NCBI RefSeq assembly: GCF_013372145.1
Contig: NZ_CP053827.1
Location: forward strand, 868,001 to 932,000
DNA length: 64,000 bases
Direction: 5' to 3'
Source: Campylobacter hyointestinalis subsp. hyointestinalis
GTDB taxonomy: Bacteria > Campylobacterota > Campylobacteria > Campylobacterales > Campylobacteraceae
The notes under the pieces were generated by a model, which did not search any database, had not been told where the DNA came from, and saw only the letters and a list, made by a program, of their open reading frames with translations. Positions 55,077-63,290 of the stretch are shown in pieces (the first letter of the stretch is position 1; the number at the start of each line of letters is the position of its first letter). A program made the position numbers and the translations under genes.

Positions 55077-56865
55077 CTTTTTTAGCCTTAAAAGTAAAAG
55101 TAAAATTCTCGTTATCTTGCTTTATATCGCTATCATAAAGCAGGCTTTCTAGCATAGTGTTTTCAAAGTCTTTTTTATCTATTCCGTTTTCAAAAAGCAT
55201 GTAGTCTAACACTACTTTTTTAAAGTCTTTTTCGCTTATTTCAAACTCTGGCTGTGGCTCTGCGTAGCATAGATTATCATTTGGGCTTATCCATTGACAG
55301 CTATCATCGCCACTTTGTTTATAAATCACATCCACCCAGTAGTCCTCTAAGGTTTGCTTCCAAATGCCTTTGCTGTCTTGGCGACCTTGATTTTTGATAG
55401 TTTCTAAGCCGTCTTTTTCTATATAACAAGCAAAAATAGGCTTATTGTTTTGTGGCTCGTGAGCTTTGAAAATAAAAATAGAAGTATCGCTATGACCTTT
55501 ATTTGCTCTAAATAGCTCTGGTGGTAATTTTATTATTTTTAAAAGCGAGTGCTTTTTTAGCCATTTTGTGGCTAAATTTTTCTTTACTACTAATTTATTG
55601 CTAGGCAAAATAAAAGCACAAATTGCGCCATCGTTTACATTGTTTAGCACATTTTCTACTATTAAGCAACAGCCAAATTTTTCTTCATAAGGCGGGTTCA
55701 TTAGCACCCTTGTAATGCCTTTTTCTTTTATCCATTTAGCTATTTCATCACTTCTAGCATCGCCGTGAGTTATGTTTGTTTTGCCATCTTTGTGTATTAT
55801 CATATTCGCACAAGATAGAGCAAAAAGCTCTTTATCAAATTCCACACCAAAAAGCTTTTCGTTTTGAATTTGTGCCAATTTATCCTTTACATTTTCGCCG
55901 CCGATTTCATTTATCATATTATTCATAGCTTTTACCAAAAACGCACCAGAGCCGCAAGTAGCGTCTAAAACTTTATCTTTATAGCTAGTGGCTGTTATGC
56001 GATAAATAAGGCTTGTAATGTGGTCTGGCGTAAAAACTTGACCTACTTCACTTTTACCTTTGTAACGAGTAAATTCGTTAAAAAATATACCCATTACATC
56101 CTCGCCGTTCCACTCGCTAGATTTTATAAAACCTGAAATTTTAGCCACATCATCTATAAAATCATTTATAGCTTTTTGATTTTCTGTGTAGTTGAAATTT
56201 ATAATATTAAATTGTTCTTTTATAATATTTAGTTTTATATTTTTAGCTATTTCTGCGCTGTATGATTTTTCTAGCGTTTTTATAATCTCACTTCGCAAAG
56301 TTTCAAAATCTCTGTTTTTTAGGCTTTTTAAATCTGCTCCATTTTTATCTGCCACCAAAGCACAAGCTGTAAAAATCATTCTATGTTTTAGATTATTTAT
56401 GCCAAAATTGCCGTGTAAATTATCATTTATTGACTTTGTAAAATTATAAATTGCTACTTTATCAATACTAATGTTATTAAATAAGTTAAGATAATAATTT
56501 TTATCAAAAAGTTCTGTGGTTAAGCTATAAAGCTTCTCATCTTTATAAACAGCTACATCAAAGCCATTATACGAAATTCCAACTACATTTTTATATTTTT
56601 GTCTAGCGATTTCAATGTATTTTTTGATTTGTTCATCTTTTTTGATAAGGTCAGTTTTGCTATTAGCGCATTCTAACACTATAGCTGGGTGCGTGGTGTC
56701 CTTTGGAAAATACCAGCCATCAGGTTTATTTGGATTGCCTTTCCAATAATTTTTGTCTAAATTATTAAAAGTAGTTTGCTGACCTACGCCAGAAATTGCA
56801 TTTTGTTCATCATAAAAATTCAAAAGCTCTCTTGCTTTATCTCTTACTTTATCTTCTTCGCACAT
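55066..56865 (-). CDS. N6-adenine DNA methyltransferase with nuclease-like N terminus
   Basis: 599 residues. N-terminal domain (about 1-120) resembles the PD-(D/E)xK fold of HsdR-type proteins: KPDGWYF then AIVLECANSK, though the lysine is not at the usual ExK spacing. A helical HsdM_N-like region follows, then the methylase core: GQVFTPDHIT, motif I LDATCGSGAFL, motif IV NPPYEEKFG. With the specificity gene this looks like a two-subunit BcgI-like (type IIB/IIG) system; no separate HsdR gene is present. The alternative is a type I remnant that has lost HsdR. ATG 56865 with AAGG. Confidence 0.85.
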   Translation of the reverse strand: MCEEDKVRDKARELLNFYDEQNAISGVGQQTTFNNLDKNYWKGNPNKPDGWYFPKDTTHPAIVLECANSKTDLIKKDEQIKKYIEIARQKYKNVVGISYNGFDVAVYKDEKLYSLTTELFDKNYYLNLFNNISIDKVAIYNFTKSINDNLHGNFGINNLKHRMIFTACALVADKNGADLKSLKNRDFETLRSEIIKTLEKSYSAEIAKNIKLNIIKEQFNIINFNYTENQKAINDFIDDVAKISGFIKSSEWNGEDVMGIFFNEFTRYKGKSEVGQVFTPDHITSLIYRITATSYKDKVLDATCGSGAFLVKAMNNMINEIGGENVKDKLAQIQNEKLFGVEFDKELFALSCANMIIHKDGKTNITHGDARSDEIAKWIKEKGITRVLMNPPYEEKFGCCLIVENVLNNVNDGAICAFILPSNKLVVKKNLATKWLKKHSLLKIIKLPPELFRANKGHSDTSIFIFKAHEPQNNKPIFACYIEKDGLETIKNQGRQDSKGIWKQTLEDYWVDVIYKQSGDDSCQWISPNDNLCYAEPQPEFEISEKDFKKVVLDYMLFENGIDKKDFENTMLESLLYDSDIKQDNENFTFTFKAKKDDK

Positions 56866-57104
56866 TTTGTAGCCTTGATTTTTTTTTAAAAACTAAGATT
56901 ATAGCTAAATTTTTTAAGCTATTTGTAAAAAATAAAATTTAGTTATGGAATTCTAGTTTCTAAAATTTTTGGAATTCCAAATTCTAAAATTTCTAAAAAT
57001 ATAAAAAAGAAAACCCCCGTACCCCCAAGAAAAAGATACTAATAAATTCTAGAATTCCCTAGAAATTTACTTTTTTAGCAAGGCTTTTTGCTCAGCGATA
57101 AACT
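56866..57104. other. Islet right end: promoter, palindromes and C-tracts
   Basis: Contains the leftward TATAAT (56903-56898) for the methylase operon; a perfect 14-bp palindrome TTTGGAATTCCAAA (56968-56981); two C5 tracts (57014-57018 and 57022-57026) separated by GTA; and the right islet-end repeat. GAATTC occurs three times here and once at the left end. There is no gene besides the hypC remnant that follows. Confidence 0.55.
57048..57070. repeat. Imperfect islet-end repeat, right copy
   Basis: 23 bases beginning TCTAGAATTCCCTAGAAA, partner of 53874-53896. Confidence 0.5.
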
Positions 57105-57191
57105 CTATCCATGCTTAACACCAAGAGTATCAACTATGGCAAAATTATTCTCATCTATTGATATTACTTTTGATGGTATGCTAAGACACAT
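57105..57191 (-). pseudogene. hypC remnant (5' fragment, original operon position)
   Basis: Starts with ATG overlapping the hypB stop as TAATG, the natural coupling expected for hypB-hypC. It encodes MCLSIPSKV...AIVDTLGVKHG and then TAG. The first 22 codons equal the full hypC; after that it diverges (DTLGVKHG against DTMGVRRG). In another frame homology may continue: WIEFIAEQ against VSLDLIAEP, ending at TAA 57069-57067. So this is a broken, diverged hypC rather than a simple copy. Confidence 0.85.
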
Positions 57192-57192
57192 T
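57126..57192. repeat. 67-bp direct repeat, copy 2
   Basis: Exact duplicate of 53694-53760, here still attached to hypB. Confidence 0.97.
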
Positions 57193-57964
57193 ATCTAATC
57201 TCTTTTTTAAATTTAATATAATTTATCCATTTATCAATTCCAGCCCCGCTCTTGCTATCAACCTCTATAATATCAACCTTTGGATTTAGCTTTCTAGCTT
57301 CTTTTTTAACCTCGTCAATATTAAAGTCAAAATGCTCTAAAAGCGAAGTTTTAGTGATAATAACTATATCAGCAGCCCTAAACATAACAGGATATTTTGC
57401 TATTTTATCGCTCCCTTCTGGCACGCTGATTAAAACAGCATTTATATGAGCGCCGACATCGTAACTTGCTGGGCAAACAAGATTACCTACATTTTCTATA
57501 AATACAAAATCAAGATCATTTAAAGGTAGATGATGAAGTCCTTCATGAACCATAAAAGCATCTAAATGACAAGTCTGCCCAGTAGTGATCTGGTGTGCCG
57601 CAGCTCCTGTTTTTCTTATCCTATCTGCGTCTTTATTTGTCTCAAGATCACCCTCTACGACTCCGATTTTAAAAGAGCCATTTTTTATAGTGGCTTCTAA
57701 AAGAGTTGTTTTTCCAGCTCCTGGGCTACTCATTAAATTTATACAAAAAATACCTTTTTCATCTAAATGAGCTCTATTATGCTCTGCTTCATTATCATTT
57801 TCTTGCAATATTTTTGTTATAACTTCTACTGTCTTTTTCTCATTTAAAGCAGGATGAGAATGCTCGTGAGAGTGCCCACCAGTATGCTCGTGCGAGTGAG
57901 TAATGCCGCCATGGGTATGTTCAAGTGCACTATTTCCCATACTGCAACCACAATCTTTACACAT
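57191..57964 (-). CDS. hypB: Hydrogenase nickel incorporation GTPase HypB
   Basis: 257 residues. N-terminal CGCSMGNS (high-affinity nickel site CxxC type) and a histidine-rich stretch at about 15-36 that can store nickel; then GTPase motifs NLMSSPGAGKTTLLE, EGDLETNKDADR, metal-binding TCHLDAFMVHEGL and FIENVGNLVCPASYD. Inserts Ni with HypA. Ribosome site AAAGGATAAAAT. Its stop codon still overlaps the remnant hypC start. Confidence 0.97.
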   Translation of the reverse strand: MCKDCGCSMGNSALEHTHGGITHSHEHTGGHSHEHSHPALNEKKTVEVITKILQENDNEAEHNRAHLDEKGIFCINLMSSPGAGKTTLLEATIKNGSFKIGVVEGDLETNKDADRIRKTGAAAHQITTGQTCHLDAFMVHEGLHHLPLNDLDFVFIENVGNLVCPASYDVGAHINAVLISVPEGSDKIAKYPVMFRAADIVIITKTSLLEHFDFNIDEVKKEARKLNPKVDIIEVDSKSGAGIDKWINYIKFKKEIR

Positions 57965-57986
57965 ATTTTATCCTTTAAATTTATAT

Positions 57987-58412
57987 TTAATGTTTTGGCA
58001 CTGCTGCTCTAGCAAGTTTTGAAAACTTAACACCTTTAAGACCAGCAATACTGTCGCTAAAAGCCTCTATTTCTTTAGCTTTACCTTTTAAAACCATATT
58101 TTCCAGACAATTATGATGATCTATATGAATATGATTCGTACATATAATATTTACGCTAGCATCATGTTCTATACTCATTTTTTTAGTCATTAGATCACCT
58201 TGATGATGATCATAAACTATAGTAAGGACACCTATGAGATCTTCTTTTTCATTTGACCAGCTATCTTGTACTATCTTTTCTCTAATAAGATCTCTAGTAA
58301 ATTCGCTTCTACTAGCGTAATTTTTTGTCTTTATCATCTTGTCTAATTCGTCCAAAAGCTCTTCTGGCAAAGAGACACTAAATCTTATAACCTTATCTTC
58401 TTTATCCATCAT
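57987..58412 (-). CDS. nikR: Nickel-responsive regulator NikR
   Basis: 141 residues. N-terminal ribbon-helix-helix ([19 protein letters not shown]) and a C-terminal ACT-like nickel domain with [19 protein letters not shown] supplying His/Cys ligands. Represses or activates nickel uptake and nickel-enzyme genes. Its place inside the hydrogenase maturation operon, between hypF and hypB, ties nickel sensing to enzyme assembly. Two adjacent ATGs; either may start it. Confidence 0.95.
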   Translation of the reverse strand: MMDKEDKVIRFSVSLPEELLDELDKMIKTKNYASRSEFTRDLIREKIVQDSWSNEKEDLIGVLTIVYDHHQGDLMTKKMSIEHDASVNIICTNHIHIDHHNCLENMVLKGKAKEIEAFSDSIAGLKGVKFSKLARAAVPKH

Positions 58413-58424
58413 ACAACCTTTTTA

Positions 58425-60641
58425 CTATTTATTTGAATTATAACCCAAAAAGTTTAAACCATAGTAAATTTGCCCCATAGCCAACCCTGAGTCATTTGCA
58501 GGCTCATCTTTAGGTAGATAAAACGTAATGCCCGCTTGCTTTAAATTTGATATCGTCTTAGTTAGTAAAGCTCTATTTTGAAAAACTCCACCACTAAGAA
58601 CTAACGGCTTTTTATACATAAGCGCAACGTTTAATATAAGATCGGCTAAACCGTTTATAAATCCGGTCGCCAAAACTCTTGGACTGCCACTTAAAGCATT
58701 CAAAAACACGTCTTTATAAGTTATAACGTCATTTTCTATCTCAAATTTATATGAAATATCTAAATTCTCATCATACAAAGCTTCTAAGCTCATAGCAGCC
58801 TGCGCATCGTAACTTACAGTATCTATCTTAAGAGCTAAGCAGGCAAATGCGTCAAATATACGTCCAAGCGAGCTTGTTTTTACTAAATTTATATTGCGAC
58901 TTAGTACCTTGTCTAAATTTAAAAGAGTTTTCTCATCAAATCTACTTTTAAATTCCGGCGCATCGATATCGTACTTTCTAAGAATTGCATAAGCCAAATA
59001 ATATATATTTTTGATAGCCTTATCACCGCCTATAAGCTCAAACTCATCAAAATGTAAGATCCTTTTATAACCCTTTTGATCACATAAAAACAGCTCTCCA
59101 CCCCAAATCTCTCCATCATCACCGTAGCCAGTGCCATCAAACGCTACTCCAAGTACTTCACTACTAATATCATTTTCTATCATTACACTAAGTAAATGCG
59201 CCCAGTGATGTTGGGCTTTATATAGCTTAAATCCTTGCTTTTCAAAATACTTTGTGTGTAAAAAATGTGGATGTAGATCGCCGATTATAAAGTCAAATTT
59301 AAAATCATAAGTTTGGCTAAATTTCTCAACTAAATTTAGAAATCTTTCAAAAGTAGCTATATTTTTTAAATCCCCGATATAAACAGAGCTAAATATCAAT
59401 CCATCTTTATAAATAGCAAATTGATTTTTAAGCTCACCACCAAGAGCCAAAAAACAGCCTTTTTGACTAAATTTAGAGCGGATTATTTTTGGTTTTATAC
59501 CCCTTGAAGTACGTATCCATTGAAGTCTATCATCTGCAAAAAAAGCGATACTATCATCACTTGGATTTATGATCTCTCTATCATTGTCAAGGATGAGATG
59601 AACTACGCCTCCTAGCTTTTTAACTATATCTATGGAATTTGTAATGATAGGCTCGCCGCTGATATTTGCGCTAGTTGCAACGATAGGGAAATCTATATAT
59701 TCAAAAAGCAACAGATGAAGAGCGGTAGGAGCTAAAAATATTCCTATTTTTTGAAGTCCTGGCGCAAGCTCTTCTGGAAGAGCATTTAAATTTGAAGCTA
59801 AAACTATAGGCTTAATGTTTGAGTTTAAAAGTTCTAACTCTTTTTTACTAAATTTAGCATATTTTAATGCCATTTTTTCATCTTTACACATAAGCGCAAA
59901 TGGTTTGCTTGGGCGCTGTTTTTTTTGTCTAAGAGTTCTTAAAACTTCGCTATCATCGGCTCTACAAACAAGATGAAAACCACCTATTCCTTTTATGGCT
60001 ATGATCTTACCTTTTTTTAGCCAAGTAGCACATAGTTTTACCGCCTCTTCGTTTTTAGCCAAAATCTCTTCACTCATATCTTTTAAATAAACTTTTGGTC
60101 CGCAAGCATTACAAGCTATGGGCTGAGCATGATAGCGACGGTTTAAGGGATCTTTATATTCAGTCTCACACTTATCACACATTTTAAAGTTTTTCATAGT
60201 AGTGTTTTTGCGATCATAAGGCAAGGATTTGATGATAGAAAATCTAGGACCACAGTTCGTACAGTTTATAAATGGATGATGATAACGCGGATTAGTATGG
60301 TCATAAAACTCGGCTTTACACTCATCACAAATAGCAAAATCAGGAAGTATCGGGTTTAGTTTTTGGGTAAATTGTGAATTTACTATCTTAAAAGTATCAA
60401 ATTTAAGCTCACTATGTAGTACTTTGAAATCATCAATCCTAGCAAGTGGCGGAAGTTCGTCAAATATAGCCTTGCAAAACTGATCGCAAATTTCATCTTT
60501 AGCGTAAATATCTATTTTAACACCTTCACAGTCGTTAAAAACTCTACCAAAAATCCCAAATCTAAGAGCAAGATTGTATATAAAAGGACGAAAACCTACG
60601 CCTTGAACTAAACCAAAAACTTCTATTCTAAGAGATTTCAA
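58425..60641 (-). CDS. hypF: Carbamoyltransferase HypF
   Basis: 738 residues; makes the carbamoyl-adenylate used for the CN ligands and passes it to HypE. Domains in order: acylphosphatase-like (GLVQGVGFRPF at 11-21), two C4-type zinc fingers (CDECKAEF..CTNCGPR and CDKCETEY..CNACGPK, about 105-185), YrdC-like (about 195-370), Kae1-like with HHWAHLLSVMIEN, FDGTGYGDDGEIWGGE and LSGGVFQNRALL. TTG start at 60641, overlapping the HydE-like gene by 14 bases. Confidence 0.96.
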   Translation of the reverse strand: MKSLRIEVFGLVQGVGFRPFIYNLALRFGIFGRVFNDCEGVKIDIYAKDEICDQFCKAIFDELPPLARIDDFKVLHSELKFDTFKIVNSQFTQKLNPILPDFAICDECKAEFYDHTNPRYHHPFINCTNCGPRFSIIKSLPYDRKNTTMKNFKMCDKCETEYKDPLNRRYHAQPIACNACGPKVYLKDMSEEILAKNEEAVKLCATWLKKGKIIAIKGIGGFHLVCRADDSEVLRTLRQKKQRPSKPFALMCKDEKMALKYAKFSKKELELLNSNIKPIVLASNLNALPEELAPGLQKIGIFLAPTALHLLLFEYIDFPIVATSANISGEPIITNSIDIVKKLGGVVHLILDNDREIINPSDDSIAFFADDRLQWIRTSRGIKPKIIRSKFSQKGCFLALGGELKNQFAIYKDGLIFSSVYIGDLKNIATFERFLNLVEKFSQTYDFKFDFIIGDLHPHFLHTKYFEKQGFKLYKAQHHWAHLLSVMIENDISSEVLGVAFDGTGYGDDGEIWGGELFLCDQKGYKRILHFDEFELIGGDKAIKNIYYLAYAILRKYDIDAPEFKSRFDEKTLLNLDKVLSRNINLVKTSSLGRIFDAFACLALKIDTVSYDAQAAMSLEALYDENLDISYKFEIENDVITYKDVFLNALSGSPRVLATGFINGLADLILNVALMYKKPLVLSGGVFQNRALLTKTISNLKQAGITFYLPKDEPANDSGLAMGQIYYGLNFLGYNSNK

Positions 60642-62067
60642 GAGGGTATTGCTCGCTAAATCTCGTTTTATAGTTTGAATTTGAATATTTTAAAACTAAA
60701 TTTGCTATGGTTTTATGGCTAAAAAGTTCGCCGCTAAGTAAGAAATTTTGACATTCAAACTCATCTTTGATGATATCTCCAAAATCACTGACAAAAAAAG
60801 CCAAACTTTCAAAACAACCAAAACTAAGATTTTTAGGCTCTGCCCCGGCTAATCTAAAACTCATAGCAGAACGTATCAAAGCAATGACGTCAAATTCATT
60901 CTTACTTTTCATTTTATAGTCTATCCTTACGCCTTTTGAGCCTCCAAAATCTCTAGCAAAGTCAAATAACTTTCCATCAAAGCCCAAAATCTCATCTAAA
61001 ATAGTATAAATAGAATAAAAGTTGTTTGGCAAACTAAACTTACCACTAGGTAAAAGAAAACTTTTTTTATAGTTTTCAAGCAGTCTATCTCCACCATTAA
61101 ACGTAGCTATTTGCTCATAAATTTCTTCATAGCTTTTTGGAATACTGAGTTTAAACATATCAAACTCATCATTCCCCTTATAAACCTTGATAAAATCATC
61201 AAATTTATGACTAAAAAATAGTCTTGCTACGGTAGTATCCAGTAGACCAAATTCTTTTAGCATAAGTCCAAAAGTGGCTAAATTTTTATCACTTTTAGAG
61301 CCGATAAAATCCAAATCCTCTCTTTGTAAAAACTCACTATTTCTTACTATCAAAAAGCTATCATCTAAAACATTTATCTTAAACTCGTTTTGGCTTGATT
61401 TTACTTTTAAGAAATTTATACCTTTTGAGTTTAAAATGCTAGCTATCTTATAAATATTTATATCCCAAGCCGCTCTTACATCAAAAAACGTCGGTGTGTT
61501 TTTATGATTTGTTTTGAAAATAGCATTTGTTTTTAGAGATAAAACAGGTTTTTCAAAACTAGCTAATGCGATCAATGATTTTTCATCAACAACAAAGATT
61601 TTAGGAAGCGTATTTAGGTTTGTAGGCAAAAGATAATCCGCATCAAAACTATCGAATTTAGATATCTGAACACCTTCATATATGATACTTTCTCCATTTT
61701 CTATACGTTTTATAGCTTCATTTATAAATTCATCATCACAACCAAAGCCAAACTCATTTTTTCCATTTTTTAAAGATTTTGGAGTGATATTTTTAAATTT
61801 AAAATCAAAAATTTGCTCTTGATGAGATGGCAAATACTCAGCTACTTCAACTTTACTAGATTGTAAAAATATAGAGTGAGGAACTAAGGGAAGATACTCA
61901 TCGCTAAATTTACCAAGCTCTTCATCTGTTCCGCTAACATAAAGTCGTATTATGTCTTTTTCGTAGTTTAAAGCATACTGCAAAGTACTTTGTTTTGCCC
62001 AAAAATCAAGAAAAAAAGCCAATGTCTTTAGACTACAACTAAATTTAAACTCAAAACAAAGTATCAA
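60628..62067 (-). CDS. HydE-like hydrogenase-associated protein
   Basis: About 479 residues with no catalytic motif I can name. It lies between the hydrogenase endopeptidase gene and hypF, where Wolinella and Helicobacter carry hydE. The C-terminal 100 residues resemble a decayed Kae1/HypF-type domain: ALIRSAMSFRLAG, SFGCFESLAFF and FLLSGELFSHKTIANLV align in order with the HypF end (LSGGVFQN). TTG at 62067 overlaps the hydD stop (TTGA) and has AGGAG 5 bases upstream, better than any earlier start. Probably an assembly factor. Confidence 0.65.
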   Translation of the reverse strand: MILCFEFKFSCSLKTLAFFLDFWAKQSTLQYALNYEKDIIRLYVSGTDEELGKFSDEYLPLVPHSIFLQSSKVEVAEYLPSHQEQIFDFKFKNITPKSLKNGKNEFGFGCDDEFINEAIKRIENGESIIYEGVQISKFDSFDADYLLPTNLNTLPKIFVVDEKSLIALASFEKPVLSLKTNAIFKTNHKNTPTFFDVRAAWDINIYKIASILNSKGINFLKVKSSQNEFKINVLDDSFLIVRNSEFLQREDLDFIGSKSDKNLATFGLMLKEFGLLDTTVARLFFSHKFDDFIKVYKGNDEFDMFKLSIPKSYEEIYEQIATFNGGDRLLENYKKSFLLPSGKFSLPNNFYSIYTILDEILGFDGKLFDFARDFGGSKGVRIDYKMKSKNEFDVIALIRSAMSFRLAGAEPKNLSFGCFESLAFFVSDFGDIIKDEFECQNFLLSGELFSHKTIANLVLKYSNSNYKTRFSEQYPLEIS

Positions 62068-62603
62068 AACTGCTCCTTTTTCCAATCATTTGCGATATCA
62101 CTAATGCTAAAATCAGCTACTTTTTCATATTTAAAACCGAGACTTTCTAAGTGTTTTAAAATAACTTTTTGCATGACCAGAACGCCTTTTTTTATCTCAT
62201 TACTTAGCTCAAAACTCATAGGATCTATCCGTTTTGGAATTATGCCTAGAATTTTTGTTCGTGGTCTATCACCAACCAAATCCATCATTTCAAGCGTTTG
62301 TAGCATTTCGATTTCATGTGCGGAACCAGACCAATTTATACTTTTTGGCATATCTTCAAAATCAAAAAAATACACATCTGCGATATTTGCTTCATCAGCG
62401 TCTATGCAATCTACTACTATGACGTGATCAAAATCTGCTATGATAGGACTTAGCAAGTTTGCTAAAGTTCCACCATCTATGAAAGACAATGTATGCTCTG
62501 GGGATTTAAATTTGAAATTTTTTTCTATCATTTTGGTAAAATGAACGCCGATACCTTCATCGGCGAACATTACATTACCAATTCCTAACACAAGAACGCG
62601 CAT
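62064..62603 (-). CDS. hydD: Hydrogenase maturation endopeptidase
   Basis: 179 residues. M52/HybD family: LGIGNVMFADEGIGVHF (nickel ligand Glu16), VVDCIDADE (Asp) and SGSAHEIEML (His) make the metal site. It removes the C-terminal peptide of HydB after nickel insertion. Start overlaps the hydC stop (TAATG). Confidence 0.95.
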   Translation of the reverse strand: MRVLVLGIGNVMFADEGIGVHFTKMIEKNFKFKSPEHTLSFIDGGTLANLLSPIIADFDHVIVVDCIDADEANIADVYFFDFEDMPKSINWSGSAHEIEMLQTLEMMDLVGDRPRTKILGIIPKRIDPMSFELSNEIKKGVLVMQKVILKHLESLGFKYEKVADFSISDIANDWKKEQF

Positions 62604-63280
62604 TAATCTTCTTTAGGAAATTTATAACCGCTAACTATGGCGTCCATAGCACCGTTTTTACCTTTTATAGCATTATATATAGCCATATAAACATGAACTA
62701 AAACAAATATCATTATGATCCACATAGATATATGATGGACGACTCTAACATTTGCAAGTCCTCCCATCCACGCTTCTACAGCACGCATAGGATCATAAAG
62801 CAATCCGCCAAGCCCCTCATGATATACATGTACGTATAAAATAAGACCTGTTAAGCAGATCACGAAAAGTATTATATAAAAGAACAGATATGATACAAAC
62901 TGTAAAGGATTGTAAGTACCTACTAAATGTGGATGTTTGCCCATAAACATATAGTATTTTATTTGATCTATCCAAACTTTCGGACTTAAAAAGTCTTTCA
63001 AGCTTACTCTTTCTATGTGACTTTTTTTGTCAAAGAAAAATAGATATAGCTTAAATATAAAGCAGCCTATAAGCACAAAACCGACTATTTGATGCACTGC
63101 ACGCCATTTTGCATTCATAAAATTTGTAGGTTCGCTTGTGATAACCGGACTAACAAATACATAAGCTATATAAAAACCACTCACTATAAGAAGAACTATA
63201 GAAATAGCTCTTATCCAGTGAGTAAGTCTAAGTCCTATGCTAAACTCATATTCGGCGATATGTTTTCCATTATCTTTCAT
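62603..63280 (-). CDS. hydC: Hydrogenase b-type cytochrome subunit
   Basis: 225 residues with four or five membrane helices. Haem histidines in RLTHWIRA, AVHQIVGF, LYVHVYHEG and VVHHISMWIIMIFVLVHVYM. It anchors the periplasm-facing hydrogenase and passes electrons to menaquinone. Strong AAAGGAG ribosome site, 10 bases after hydB. Confidence 0.96.
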   Translation of the reverse strand: MKDNGKHIAEYEFSIGLRLTHWIRAISIVLLIVSGFYIAYVFVSPVITSEPTNFMNAKWRAVHQIVGFVLIGCFIFKLYLFFFDKKSHIERVSLKDFLSPKVWIDQIKYYMFMGKHPHLVGTYNPLQFVSYLFFYIILFVICLTGLILYVHVYHEGLGGLLYDPMRAVEAWMGGLANVRVVHHISMWIIMIFVLVHVYMAIYNAIKGKNGAMDAIVSGYKFPKED

Positions 63281-63290
63281 ATTCGCTCCT

